Assembly (NCBI RefSeq): GCF_032854445.1
Contig: NC_088298.1
Coordinates: 2,788,160 to 2,848,159, forward strand
DNA from: Liolophura sinensis
Lineage: Eukaryota; Mollusca; Polyplacophora; Chitonida; Chitonidae
DNA length: 60,000 bases
Direction of reading: 5' to 3'
Every line of letters starts with the position of its first letter. Position 1 is the stretch's first letter. Below the pieces are notes generated by a model, which saw only the letters and a program-made list of their open reading frames with translations, was not told the origin of the DNA and did no database searches. Of this stretch, positions 30,001 to 45,000 are shown in pieces. Made by a program: the position numbers and the translations under genes.

Positions 30001-33000
30001 GTGAAAAAAAAAAAACCAAAAAACAAAACAAGCGACAAAAAAAAATCACCCCGACATCTAACATCCATAGAGCTCTCAGAATCAGACAGTATGAGTAACA
30101 CAGTCATGGACAACATCTCAGTACTCTGCAGACTGAATCCCTACACTTCACAACTGCTAAAACCTCTAATGAACAGCTTACCATCCACAGGTATCATCCA
30201 CTTGTTGAACAGCTGGTATAAATACCGCCAATTGTTCCTCTGTTTAACAATCCTTGGGTCAGGGGCTGGGAACAACAGAAATACATATTCAGTAGGTTTC
30301 CTACTTTGTTGCACAATCCTTGGGTCAGGGGCTGGCAACAACAGAAATACATATTCAGTAGGTTTCCTACTTTGTTGTACAATCCTTGGGTCAGGGGCTG
30401 GGAACAACAGAAATACATATTCAGTAGGTTTCCTACTTTGTTGCACAATCCTTGGGTCAGGGGCTGGCAACAACAGAAATACATATTCAGTAGGTTTCCT
30501 ACTTTGTTGTACAATCCTTGGGTCAGGGGCTGGGAACAACAGAAATACATATTCAGTAGGTTTCCTACTTTGTTGCACAATCCTTGGGTCAGGGGATGGG
30601 AACAACAGAAATACATATCCAGTAGGTTTCCTACTTTGGTGTACGATCACGTTTCATTTCCCAGCTCTTCCAGGCCATTTATTCAGGCATGGGTACTGAT
30701 GGTCAGAAAAAAGTCTACAAAACTGCTGAAAATACCTCACCCTATCTTCAAATTACACTAGCAATCACCTGTTCCAACAAAATTAGCTGCTTTTGATTTT
30801 TTTTTTAATTTTAAACAAAAGAAAAATCGGAAATCAGTCCACCGGAGGAAAATTCCCATAAATGTTATTCCCTGTACCAACAGAAATTCAGATTTTCATC
30901 GGTGGTTCACATGTATGTTTTTTATCTTTGTCTCAGAAACTTTACCAAAAAAGTTCTGCTGGGATTAGAATGAAATTTAGTACATAGGATGGCCTTAGGC
31001 TACTAAGCATGGCAACCACCTGACTACCTGATCAATTATATAATACAAGATAGTGAAAACCTTACGTGGCGGCGTTGGCGGTCCCACTGCAGCGTCTTCG
31101 GCCGTCACCAATTTACAGCGGTGAGGTTTGGATTCCGCTTTCATCACAGCAATTTTCTGGTCCAGTTTGAGCTCGGTGAGTCGGACATTCTCCTCCAATG
31201 CAGCTCGCCAATCTCGCTCGTCTGCAAACACGTAAAGTTTTACAGGCTGATACAGAGTGTTTGAAACAGGTGTGAATTCTTGATATCAAAACAAACTAGT
31301 GATTTTAAAAAGTTTTCTTCTTTTGCCAACAAATGTTGTCACGACATTAACATTTGAAATACGGTACTTTAAACTATGACCAGATTTTCAGTTTTAATTT
31401 TCTGTTCTGAGGAAAAGAAAAAGACAAACAGTGGAAATAATTTAATATTCTGAGTCCATATACTCCTGATTCCCAAACATTTGACATTCTCCATTTCAAG
31501 GTCAACTCGATTTCAAGGTCAAAATTCACTTATTAAATATCTGCTCTGACATCACTTCTGAAGTCAAGGATGTCAAACCTTGAGGTCACAATTATATGCC
31601 CCTGCTGACATTAATGAAAAATTTTCCTGATCCAAGGCACTGGCCCACACAGCAATGTGGGTTGTAGCCACCTGGGCCCGCTTACCAGAAGGGATCGTGG
31701 CTACAATCGACTGTAAACCACTTAACTGATTTTACCATCGATTGTAGAAAAAAGCGCTGCTTGAATAAATAAAATGCAAAGCGATGGTAAACATTTGCAG
31801 TTACGATCACAGGACAAATCTGAGTCGTACATAAAGGTGGACTGTGTAAACAGACAATGTATGAGTCAATAACCTTTGTTTTTGAAAAGAGCTCTGACTA
31901 CATGTACATCATAACGATTGTAACAACATGTGACACCCTTTCGACACAACTAAATTGTACACCTTTCCAAACCGAGTTGAAAATTACTAACAGTCCATTT
32001 ATTTAAGTCTAGTAATTTTAATCAACATTAATTTTGGGGTGATCTTTAATATATAAAACAGGTCACCACAATGTATTTTTTTACTGCAAATTACAACAAT
32101 CGTAGCTAACTATTCCTTTGTGAAAGAGTTTATCGAACGATTGTAACAAATGGCTACAATTATGATCTTAGTGATTTACAATCAACTTAGGCTTACAATC
32201 CTTATAGTGCAGGAGGCCCCATGACAACACAAGTTACAGGACAGATCTTGCCACAGTAGTTAGCGAATTGTTTTCTTGCACAAGGCTCAGCGTCCACTCT
32301 GACAAACCAGTCACAGGGCAAAGTTGATTAAAACCTCCATTTCTTCCAACACATTTTAACCATGTATGTTGCCATGGCAATTACAATCTACTTAGCCCAC
32401 AGGTACAAAACTGGTTTGTTGAATAGCTGTTCACTTTCACAAAACCTACATCATATTTCACGAAACCGTTTTTTTCTCGTAACTCGGTGATATGGTGATA
32501 TGATTAACAAAAGTAACAAAAAATGACTGTGATAAATTCAGTTTTTTTTATTATATAATTTGTTTCCCTCTCCCTTTTACCTATAATTGTGGTATATACA
32601 TGCATGTAGCTTATTTCATATACACATCATTATGTAGCACAAACCATGCCAACATTTAAATATTTAAAACATTTCCAAAGTTTTGTGAAAGCTAACTATG
32701 AGACTCTATCCATAAGATTCCAAAGCTTTCTTATACGTAGACTTCATTCAGAGTTAAGGTAGAGAAAACAAACAAAATCATATAAAGTTTAAATGAAAGA
32801 GAGTGAAAAGTTTGTTGTAAACGTGGTCTTCAATATTATTTTTGATTTTTCTTTAATAAGAAAAACCCATTTAAAAATGATTTTTGTATGGTGGGTATTT
32901 GGTGAGACCATTTCATGGTATATATTCTCTCTGCGTAATAATGTTATAAATGAGAATGTATCACAAAGTAATACATTTGCACTTGAATCTTATCTTTTCC

Positions 33001-36000
33001 ATGTAATAAATATGTTCTATATACATTCCTAAATATTACCACAATTAAGATTAAATGCATATGTCAGGATATAAACATCAAATTTATATTCAAATAAATC
33101 TATTTGACAGGTATCATGATTTTATGAAGGGGCCATATTTGCAAGGAAGTTTATCGCTATTTCATTTGATTTTGGCACCATTTTTCTGTTATGAAGATGT
33201 GGCTCAACTCGGGGTTCGTCTGCATCACCGATGGATAAGGATTCTTCAACAGTGTTTAATGGTCTTTCATCTGGTAAATACTTTATCTGAGAGTATTCTT
33301 TCCCTTCAAGTTTATTTTATTTATTTATTTATTTGATTGGTGTTTTACGCCATTCTCAAGAATATTTCACTTATACGACAGCAGCCAGCATTATTTTGGG
33401 AGGAAACCGGGCAGAGCCCGGAGGAAAACCACAACCATCTGCAGGTTGCTGACACACCTTCTCACTTACGACCAGAGAGGAAGCCTGCACGAGCTGGACT
33501 TGAACTCACAGCGACTGCACCTTCAAGTTTAAGACAGTTTTGTAATCCTAGGGCCTGACTTAAGAGATGGTGCAATTCACACACTCACATCACAATGTTC
33601 AAAAAAAGAAAACATTTTTTTTTTGGAGAAATTTAATCCCGTTAATTTTGTGAAAGTGAACATTATTCCTCCTCAAAACAATCACAGGCTTGATCATAAC
33701 TCTAATTTCCATCCATTATGGTACACTTGTTTAATTTACCCTCTACGCCTCTAATTTCCATCCATCACGGTATACTTGCTAAATTTACTCTCTACGCTTC
33801 TAATTTCCATCCATCACGGTATACTTGTTTAATTTACTCTCTACGTCTCTGTCCGGTTTCCACCAACCACAATCCTGGCTGCCCTCCAAAAGTTAAACAT
33901 TCTTCAGCAAGGCATAAAACACCAATCAAACAAGTAAAAAAATAAATGTAATTTACACAGAAATATGTAACATGAAAATACTAATAAAATGTTGATTCAC
34001 AGATTTTTGTGAAAGCTGGCCCTGACATTGGTATACTCTGCTTTGTTAAATTTCCACAGCGATACCTATCACAAAAATGGCAATCAAACATTTTTAAAAA
34101 AAAAAATAAAGAGATAAAAAATTGATTTACATAGTCTTGGGAGAGCTGGCTCTGTGCCTTAAGCTTACTGACTATGCGCCTCAAACTTACTGGAAGCTGT
34201 AATCTTTTCCTGTTCAGTCATCTGGTGCTGTTGTTTCGCCATTTTTGCCAGTCTCCGAAAGCCAGATTTATAAGCCTGGTCACTCTTCCCTGGGAAGATC
34301 ATGCCCAGAAGGTTTGTGACTTTCTGTTTGTCCTGCAGCTTCTGGGCATGAAGGCAGTGCTGAGCCACATCATCAAGGATTCTCCAGCTGCCCTCGGCAA
34401 TTGCTAGGCGATCCTCTGACGAAGACAACTGCCAGGTCTTCAACTGGCTTCTGCGACGCTCAGGGTTTGTGCTGAAGGTTGGCAGCTTTTTGGACTCAAA
34501 CCTGTCATTGGGAGGCAAATTAAGAACACACGTGGCAGTTAATGTCGTTCTCCATCTGTTTTGCTTGTTTATTTTAACAGGTTTATTCAAACACACATCT
34601 ATATCCTGGAGGCATTATTCTGAGTACAGGGATAACACAAATAACCAATGTACTTTTGTCTCCAAATAAAATTCACAAAGGTGGACATGTTGAACCTGTG
34701 AAACTGTTGAGGAATTACGGTATCAAAGTGTGGGAAGTCTTTTTTAAAATCTTTTTTGGCAATTAGCCCTATTAGCCCTTTTTTAACTTCTGCACGTTAA
34801 TTATTAATTAGATCCACAAATTTTAAGTATCTCCACTTTCTCCTTAACTTCAGCCTAAAATGTTAACACTATTTTAAAGTAATACTCCCCCCCACCCCAA
34901 AACAAGGCTTTCAGAGAACACCTGAACTGAGTGGTTCGCAAAATTGCATCTTGTTGAAGTGATGTGATATGTTACAAAATACAAAGTAGAATCCCACTGT
35001 CATAAACATATATTATTCTCTAATTAGGTAGTGATAAGATCTTGCCATTAAATCAACAAGAAGGGCCATAATTATTATACTGTGACAAATAAGGCTGTTT
35101 ATCGCACATGCATAAACACTACAGTGCAGTGACTTCGTATGTGGTTTGTAAGTCGGAAGACCCAGGATCTAACTTGGGTTGGGTTAGACGAAAGGCTTTA
35201 AAAATGTACTTCTTGCTGCCTTGCTTATAGGAGAAGATGAACAAAATGGAAAGATGAAATAAACTCACTTATAGGACACGATGGACAAAATGGAAAGATG
35301 GAACAAACTCACTCATATGGCAACATGGACAAAATGGAGCATGGGAACAAACTCACTTATAGGGCAACAGGACAAAATGGAAAGATGGAACTCACTCACT
35401 CATACGGTAAGATGGACAACATGGAGCATGGGAACAAACTCACTTATAGGGCAAGATGGACAAAATGAAAAGATTGAACAAACTCACTCATACGGCAAGA
35501 TGGACAAAATGGAGCATGGGAACAACTTCACTTATAAGGCAAGATGGACAAAATGGAAAGATGGAACAAACTCACTTGTATAGAGGCAAGATGGATAAAA
35601 TAAAAAGATTGAACAAACTCACTCATACGGCAAGATGGAATAATGAAAAGGTGAAACACACTCACTCAAATGACAAGATGGTCAAAATGGAAAGATGCAA
35701 CAAACTCACTCCATACAGCAAGATGGACAAAATGGAGCATGGGAACAAACTCACTTATAGGGCAAGATGGACAAAATGGAACATGCGGACAAAATGGAAC
35801 ATGGCAACAAACTCACTCATAGGGCAAGATGAACAAAATGGAAAGATGGAACAAATTCACTCATATGGCAAGATGGACAAAATGGAACATGCGGACAAAC
35901 TCACTTATAGGGCAAGATGGGCAAAATGGAACACAGCAACAAACTCACTCATATGGCAAGGTGGACAAAATGGGGCATGGCAACGAACTCACTCATAGGG

Positions 36001-39000
36001 CAAGATGAACAAACTCACTTATAGGGCAAGATGGACAAAATGGAATAATGGAACAAACTCACTCATATGGCAAGGTGGACAAAATGGAAAAATGGAACAT
36101 TTATTTATTTATTTGATTGGTGTTTTACGCCATTCTCAAGAATATTTTACTTATACGACGACGGCCAGCATTATGGTGGGTGGAAACTGGGCTGAGCCCG
36201 GGGGAAACCTACGACTATCCACAGGTTGCTGGCAGACCTTCCAACGTACGTCCGGAGAGGGAAAAATGGAACAAACTCACTCATATGGCAAGATGGATAA
36301 AATGGAGCATGGGAACAACCTCAATTATAGGGCAAGATGGACAAAATGGAAAGATGGAACAAACCCACTCAGATGACAAGATGAACAAACTGGAAAGATG
36401 GAACAAACTTACTTACATGTACATAGGGCAAGATGGTCAAAATGGAAAGATGGAACAAACTCACTCATACGGCAAGATGGACAAAATGGAGCATGGGAAC
36501 AGACTCACTTATAAGGCAAGATGGACAAAATGGAAAGATGGAACAAACTCATTCTTATGACAACATGGACAAAATGGAGCATGGGAACAAACTCACTTAT
36601 AGGGCAAGATGGACAAAAGGCAAAGATGGAACAAACTCACTCATATGGCAAGATGGGCAAAATGGCAAAATCAAACTCACTCACTTATATGGTAAGATGG
36701 ACAAAATGGAAAGATGGAACAAACTCACTTATATAGAGGCAAGATAGTCAAAATGGAAAAATGGAACAAACTCACTTATAGGGCAAGATGGCCAAAATGG
36801 AAAGATTGACAAAATGGAAAGATGGAACAAACCAGCTTTTATGGCAAAATGGCCTTAGATGGCAATATGGAACAACCTTGTGTTGTGAGATACATGTACA
36901 CGTAGTTCTGGCCTTAACTACCAAGGTATAATGGTTACGCAAACAATATCATTTATTTAGGACTCACCATACTCAAGACATGCTCACCAACACTAAAATA
37001 ACAACCTTAAGGTATATGGGTGCAGGAGTAAACCACCCCAATCACCAGGAACACAACCCTCCTGACTTAGAGGAGCAGCCAAAAAAAAAGGCAGAATTTG
37101 ATTTGAACCTCTAACCTCAGCAGTAGGGGGCCACTTACCTGCAGCATGGCTCATGGTTTAGCTGAAGGGATAAACAAATAATTGAGTGAGGTTTAGCATG
37201 GGGAGGATTTCAGCCATGTTTAGAGCCGAATGAGCCAATCTGTTGTCATTGTTTACTCAAGAATAATACACTGCAGAGAGTAAGAAAATTTGGTTTTCCA
37301 TGTGATGTATACTTTCACCATACACGCGTGTGAGCTGTCATGTCCTGTCCTTTTACTTACGACAATCTTAGTTTGTTGTTGAAGGGCAATGGATCTTCTC
37401 TGTTCTCATCCTGAAAGATAAAAATAATCAAAGACTCCTTTTTGAAGATTCCACACTGGAGATTTTGGGCCAAACAAATCCATATTCGCTCATCAAATCA
37501 AATTTTCTATCTTTACCACAATTGGTCAAATTATTGCCTTTGAGTAAATACTTGTACTTTATAGAATGTTAAAATGATTGTAACATTTGAACAAAACAGA
37601 CATGGATACTTTTGATATCTACTGATAATGGTGGAAATTTTTTTACACCAACAGGCAATATTTGAAAAATTACATATTATTAGCGATAGCGAAATTCCCA
37701 ATAACTCCATTGTATATATACATTTACTTCTTTATTCTATTGGCTGTTTAATGCCGTTTTCAAGAATTTTCACCTATACCACAGCAGTCAGCCTAATGTG
37801 CAAGGACACAGAAATGCCTGGGGAAAGAAAACAGCGCCCTTCACTAGGTAACAGATAAAACCTCTTGATTTAAACCCGCAGCCAACGCAGCCAAAACTAC
37901 TTTTGCACATGCAACCCCATTGGCCAAGGGCCTAATACATATGTAGTTGCAGTGAGCCAGCGCTTCTACCATTTGAGCTGCCGATGCCCTCTACATATGT
38001 ATTTAAGCATTAACCGTATTTTTATATTTTTTCTCTGACAGCCTTGAGGAAGAGCTCGGCCGCACATTTATCAAGCATCCTTGAAAAATTAAATAAGGAA
38101 GTATGAATATCATAAATCAATGAAAATAAAAAACATAAAAAATGTTTACCTTGAAATGTTTCTTGACAACAGTTTCCAGAAGATAACTTGGAAGATAACG
38201 ACATATTGAAACTGACCTGAAACATTAAGTGGACAAAATAATAAAATATAAATGAAACATGGGAAACAAATCTGGGAGATAAATCTGACATGGTCCTCTT
38301 ACCAATGCGGTCACTGTGAGTTCAAGTCCAGCTCATGCTGGCTTCCTCTCTGGTCATACGAGGGCAAGGTCTGTCAGCAACCTGCGGATGGTTATGGGTT
38401 TTCCCCAGCACTTTACTCGATTTCCCCCCACCATAGTGCTGGCTGTCATCTTAAAAGTCAAATATTCTTGAGTAAAGTGTAAAACACCAATGGAATAAAT
38501 AAATAAATAAATAAATGTGACATGGTCATAATAAGTATGTGACATTATATCACTCCTCAGAAATTTTTTTTTCTTTTAAATTTGAAGTTTAACTTAAGAG
38601 TGGTATTCACCCACTGCAATTTGCCCTATGGACACGATGAACTAGTCTTTTGAATATAAAACAAATACATTTAAATTTTTCTGAAATGTGCGAGTCAGGT
38701 CAATTTCCAAACTGCCTGTCAATTTCCCTTGATAATATGACCATGCTACATTATCACAGCCTGCCAAATAAATCAGAACCAACAACAGACTTGACCATTA
38801 CAAGCCCATGTACATGTACTTGTTATAAACTGGAGGAAAAATTCTTAATTTATTTGATTCGTGTTTTACGCCGTACTCAAGAATATTTCACTTATACGAC
38901 GACAGCCAGCATTAGGGTATGAGAAAACTGGGCAGAGCCCGGGGGGAACCCACGACCATCTGCAGGTTGTTGCCAGACCCATAAATTCTTGACAGGGCAA

Positions 39001-42000
39001 TGTTTGTAAGACATAGTTCAATACACAACATGTACTATAAAACAGAAATTAAGGTAACGTGGAAATCGGGCTTTCGAGCCAACTCACCAATGTCACTTCA
39101 CATCAATGTACAGGGTCCCAGGCAACTGTGACCATTCGTATTGTAGACGGAAATAACAAGTACAAGGAACTAAAACTTAACTACCCTCGGAAATCCATCC
39201 AGTAACAAGCACATGTACCTGAACATCTAACACTCAGGTGTGTGCAGGGGAAATTAATAATTAAGCCAGGTAAAAGATCCTTTGATTGCAGTGAAGCACC
39301 TGAGTTCACCTTTGTATTGATTACCTCTTGACGATGTTGGTTGTCAAGGTAATCATGCCATCAACAAGTAAGCAAAGAGGTCAGCAAGTAACCCACTCTG
39401 TTTCATTTATACTTACACGTAGCTTATGTACTTTTCAGGTATACAAATCCAATGCTTAATGTTTTTCTTATTTTCACAAAATCCAATTCACACTGACTCT
39501 CATGCTCTTAAATCCAAGGAACACAGTTTTTCTCATGTTCACAAATCCAATGAATATTATTTTTCTTGTGCTCAAAAAAAAAAAGTACAAATTGTTTTTC
39601 TCGTGTTCGTGTACAAATCCATAAATACTGTTTTTCTCGTGTTCACAAATCCAAGGAATATTGTTTTTTCATGTTCACAAATCCAATACCTATCCCACCA
39701 CCAAATGTTAAGTCAATAATTGTTCTATATACATGTACACAGCACAAACAAGTCTCCCTGAAGTCAAGATTTTGCTGCAGTGCATTCACAACAAGAGACC
39801 CTATCATCTGACCAGTGAATCTCGCTACCTGCAGATTGGCTAACGATGTGACCTAGTTTTCAATTTCATTAAAATTGTCATTTCTTTATTTTGCTGTTTT
39901 TAAAGGATCATGTACAACACACCTGATACATGTAGACCCATGGTCAGATGTACATGAACAGTTAGAAAAATGCCCTAACTGAGGTAAATTGACTTATTTA
40001 TTCGCTTGATTGATGTTTTACGCTGTACTCTAGAATGTAAATTGATAATAGGGGGTATTCAATTGCTTACTGTCTCACTCTAACTGCTTATATGTCACCA
40101 GTTGCCAACTGTCTCACCCTAACCGCTTATGTGTCACCAGTTGCCAACTGTCTCACTCTAACTGCTTACGTGTCACCAGTTGCCAACTGTCTCACTCTGT
40201 TTACGTGTCACCAGTTGCCAACTGCCTCACTCTAACTGCTTACGTGTCACCAGTTTCCAACTGTCTCACTCTAACTTAAGTGTCACCAGTTGCCACCTGT
40301 CTCACTCTAGTTGCTTCTCTCATTTCACTCTTTATACTGCAAGTCTTTCATATTTTTGTCCCTGAAGCGTTTTATTTGTCATTTGGCCACACATTAATTT
40401 TATTTTCTGTTTTATGGACTCTCAACAATCCCCAAAAAATCAAATAAATACAAAACAGTAAATCTTTTTATTTTGTCCAATCAAGTCTTTTATGATTTTC
40501 CAGTTTTTCTAGATTTTTTGATGTCTTCAATGGAAAAAAATTGTCTGAACAGTCCACATTTTCCACAAGATACCCTCTTCCGACAGTGAAAAAAGATTTA
40601 TTCTGCCCGTAAAACAACAATTAAAATTGACCTGGCTTCACTTACACAACAAGTCTCTCAAAGCCAGCTAGGATGTCTCCTCGTTGGTTAGCAAAACACA
40701 CGCCCTGCAGGGTGTCCCCAAATGACAACTCTCTCACAAGGTTATTCTCTGCATCCCAGATCTGCACAAATATACATTCAGGTTCACGCATCACAAAATG
40801 GTACCTAAACTTCCGTCCATGCCTAATAGGGGAGTTTCGAGTTCAAACTCTCTTATCGCTAAGCGTTAAAAAAAGGCATATTTCATCATGTGACCTGTCA
40901 ACAATGTTAGACAACAACATTTGATCACATTTATTATAATATGGGCTTCAAAACATGAACAATACAGAGAATTGAGGAGATGAATGTTTGTGACCTTGAG
41001 AATGTGCTGAACAAAAGAGGTGTGATTTGTGCCTCTGGAACAGCTAAGGTAGGACAGGTGGTGGATAAATTAATGTCCTCAAATTAAGGTTACCTATCAT
41101 TATTTAAGTCACATGATACAGAGGGACCGTTTCTACCTTTAACAACAAAAGAGTTCAAACTCAAAATTCCTCTATAAATAAACTCCTTTGCTTGACAGTG
41201 ATTAATTGTCTCTCATCTGACATTTACTTCATGTTAGTGTTTTCATTGCTTTAACAGTTACTGGAGGCCAATGCCACTGCTCTGAGAGGTATACGTTTAC
41301 ATCTGCACTTTGTACACTTACAATTTCCTTGATTGGTATTTTATGCCGTACACAAGAATATTTCACTTATATGACAGCATTATGGTAAGAGGAAACCGGG
41401 GAAAGCCTGAGGAAATCCAACGATCAAGTACATTTTCATCAAGGAGTTTTCTTCCAAAAGTCTGAAAATTATCCTGTGAATGCACTTTTTTAAAGTCATG
41501 GATGATAAACTAAGAAACACACAACCGTTACCAGGGAAGTTTCTCAGGTGAACTACCCATACAATAGAGACAAAACCTGGGATAAAAAGCTGCAGGTTTC
41601 TCACCTTGACAAGTCCGTCGTTAGCTGCTGTCACAAACAGTCTTAAAGCTGAACAGCAATCCAAACCAGACACCTAATGACATAAATGATCAACATTAAA
41701 AAGGTAAGTACATTACCACTGTCTGTACCTAAAGGTTAAGATTTATTTATTATTTAATTGATGATCCACGCCATACTCAACAATATCTCACTTATATGAC
41801 TGCAGCCAACATCACAGAGGAAGGAAACCCACAACCATCAGCAGGTAGCTGGCAGACCCTCTCATGTATAACCGGAGAGGAAGCCAGGATGAGCTGGACT
41901 TAAACTCACTGTGGCTGCATTGGTGAGAGGCTTCTGGGTCATTGTGCTGCACTAGCATGCTAACCACTAGACCAGAGAGGCTCCTATAGGTTAAGACGAA

Positions 42001-45000
42001 ACATCGTAACTTTACATAGCAAGAGATGGCAGAGATGTAGATAACACCCATGATTTATTTGCATGTCTATGTTTTTACTTTTGAAAACACTGCTGTCAAA
42101 GAGAAGATTGTGACAGAATCCATCTCGTGAGCTGCTGACCCACGTTCAATTCCTACTAGGGTAGATAAAGCATCGACGTGCTTTATGGTTCCACTGCGGC
42201 TTTCTTTATTTACTAGAATTTTTCACTTATACAACGGCGGTAACAGAAGTCAGTGTCTGATTGCTTACTGCCACGTTTCCCACCTGTGACAATGTGTATA
42301 CAGGTGAAAGGAAAGGTGTACCTCAGTAGGGGAACTGCACTGATTGCTTACTGCACCGTTTCCCACCTGTGACAATGTGTACACAGGCGAAAGGAAAGGT
42401 GTACTTCAGTAGCAGAACTGCACTGATTGCTTGCTGCACCGTTTCCCACCTGTGACAATGTGTATATAGGTGAAAGGAAAGGTGTACTTCAGTACGGGAA
42501 CTGCACTGATTGCTTGCTGCACCATTTCCCACCTGTGACAATGTGTATATAGGTGAAAGGAAAGGTGTACTTCAGTAGGAGAACTGCACTGATTGCTTGC
42601 TGTACCGTTTCCCACCTGTGACAATGTGTATATAGGTGAAAGGCAAGATGTACTTCAGTAGGAGAACTGCACTGATTGCTTGCTGCACCGTTTCCCAACT
42701 GTGACAATGTGTATATAGGTGAAAGGAAAGGTGTACTTCAGTAGGAGAACTGCACTGATTGCTTGCATTTCCCACCTGTGACAATGTGTATATAGGTGAA
42801 AGGTAAAGTGTACTTCCACATTTCCCATGTGTGACAATGTGTAAATAGGTGAAAGGCAAGGTGTACTTCAGGAAGAGAGCAGCACTGATTGCTTACTGCC
42901 ACAATGCCCACTAAAAATGCCCAAAGAACAAGATACGCAGCAGAATTTTGAAATCTCCTTTAATGAAATGAGTTTAAAGGATACATGAAAAGGTATTAAA
43001 AACAAAGAATATGGTTTAAAAAATTGAATTTTTGAGGCTTTTTTCATATTTCTTTATAACCCCTCTTATTTACTTATATTTTCTCGTCAACTATCAGAAA
43101 TGACACCATCAATGAACATGCTGCGAGCACAGAACTAGCGACAGCTATCATCTTGGGCATCACTACAGTAGGCTACTTATTTTCCAGACTAATCGTTAGG
43201 ACCAGTAAAACTGTAGTTCAAAGTCATTTTTATGCCTCAAGAAAGTTGCTAACCTTTTCATTTTACTTCTGTATGTCAGGTCACATCATATACACTGTAT
43301 TGAGAGATATAAACCAAGCGTTTCGTTTATCCTTTAAACCCTCGTTTCAGGTGACCGACACCCACTAAAATGCAAGCACCTTTATAACACAGTGGTTAGT
43401 GGTTGCTCCCTCACTAAGGCTCTATTACATCAGAACACTTGGTTACCACCTTTACAAACACAGCCAGTGGTTTAGTGGTTGCTCCCTCACTGAGGCTCAC
43501 TTACATCAGAACACTTGGTTACCACCTCTACAAACACAGCCAGTGGGTTAGTGGTTGCTCCCTCACTAAGGCTCACTTACATCAGAACACTTGGTTACCA
43601 CCTTTATAACACAGCCAGTGGTTTAGTGGATGCTCCCTCAGTAAGGCTCACTTACATCAGAACACTTGGTTACCACCTTTATAACACAGTCAGTGGTCTA
43701 GTGGCTGCTCCCTCACTAAGGCTCACTTACATCAGAAAACTTGGTTACCACCTTAATAACACAGCCAGTGGTTTAGTGGTTGCTCCCTCACTAAGGCTCA
43801 CTTACATCAGAACACTTGGTTACCACCTCTACAAACACAGCCAGTGGTTTAGTGGTTGCTCCCTCACTAAGCCTCACTTACATCAGAACACTTGGTTACC
43901 ACCTCTACAAACACAGCCAGTGGTTTAGTGGTTGCTCCCTCACTAAGGCTCACTTACATCAGAACACTTGGTTACCACCTCTACAAACACAGCCAGTGGT
44001 TTAATGGTTGATCCCTCACTAAGGCTCACTTACATCAAAACACTTGGTTACCACCTCTACAAACACAGCCAGTGGTTTAGTGGTGGCTCCCTCAGTAAGG
44101 CTCACTTACATCAGAACACTTGGTTACCACCTTTATAACACAGCCAGTGGTTTAGTGGTTGTTCCCTCACTAAGGCTCACTTACATCAGAACACATGGTT
44201 ACCACCTTTACCAACACAGCCAATGGTTTAGTGGTTGCTCCCTCACTAAGGCTCACTTACATCAGGACACTTGGTTACCACCTCTACAAACACAGTCAGT
44301 GGTTTAGTGGTGGCTCCCTCACTAAGGCTCACTTACATCAGAACACTTGGTTACCACCTTTATAACACAGCCAGTGGTTTAGTGGCTGCTCCCTCAGTAA
44401 GGCTCACTTACATCAGAACACTTGGTTACCACCTCTACAAACACAGCCAGTGGTTTAGTGGCTGCTCCCTCACTAAGGCTCACTTACATCAGAACACTTG
44501 GTTACCACATCTACAAACACAGCCAGTGGTTTAGTGGTTGTTCACTCAGTAAGGCTCACTTACATCAGAACACTTGGTTACCACCTCTACAAACACAGCC
44601 AGTGGTTTAGTGGCTGCTCACTCACTAAGGCTCACTTACATCAGAACACTTGGTTACCACCTTCACAACACAGCCAGTGGTTTAGTGGTTGCTCCCTCAC
44701 TAAGCCTCACTTACATCAGAACACTTGGTTACCACCTTTACCAACACAGCCAGTGGTTTAGTGGTTGCTCCCTCACTAAGGCTCACTTACATCAGAACAC
44801 TTGTTTACAACCTTTATAACACAGCCTGTGGTTTAGTGGTTGCTCCCTCACTAAGGCTCACTTACATCAGAACACTTGGTTACCACCGCTACAAACACAG
44901 CCAGTGGTCTAGTGGCTGCTCCCTCACTAAGGCTCACTTACATCAGAACACTTGTTTACCACCTTTATAACACAGTCAGTGGTCTAGTGGCTGCTCCCTC

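Noticed and set aside
29983-30699. 238-codon frame on the + strand
   Set aside because: Most of it is six copies of a 66-bp repeat that is open in other frames too. No splice or coding context.
35456-35998. 180-codon frame on +
   Set aside because: Lies wholly in the 44-bp tandem array.
38025-38085. Possible exon on minus reading MLDKCAAELFLKA
   Set aside because: Its frame needs phase 2 in, but exon 8 leaves in phase 0. Exon 8 joins exon 9 perfectly without it, and the donor would be weak.
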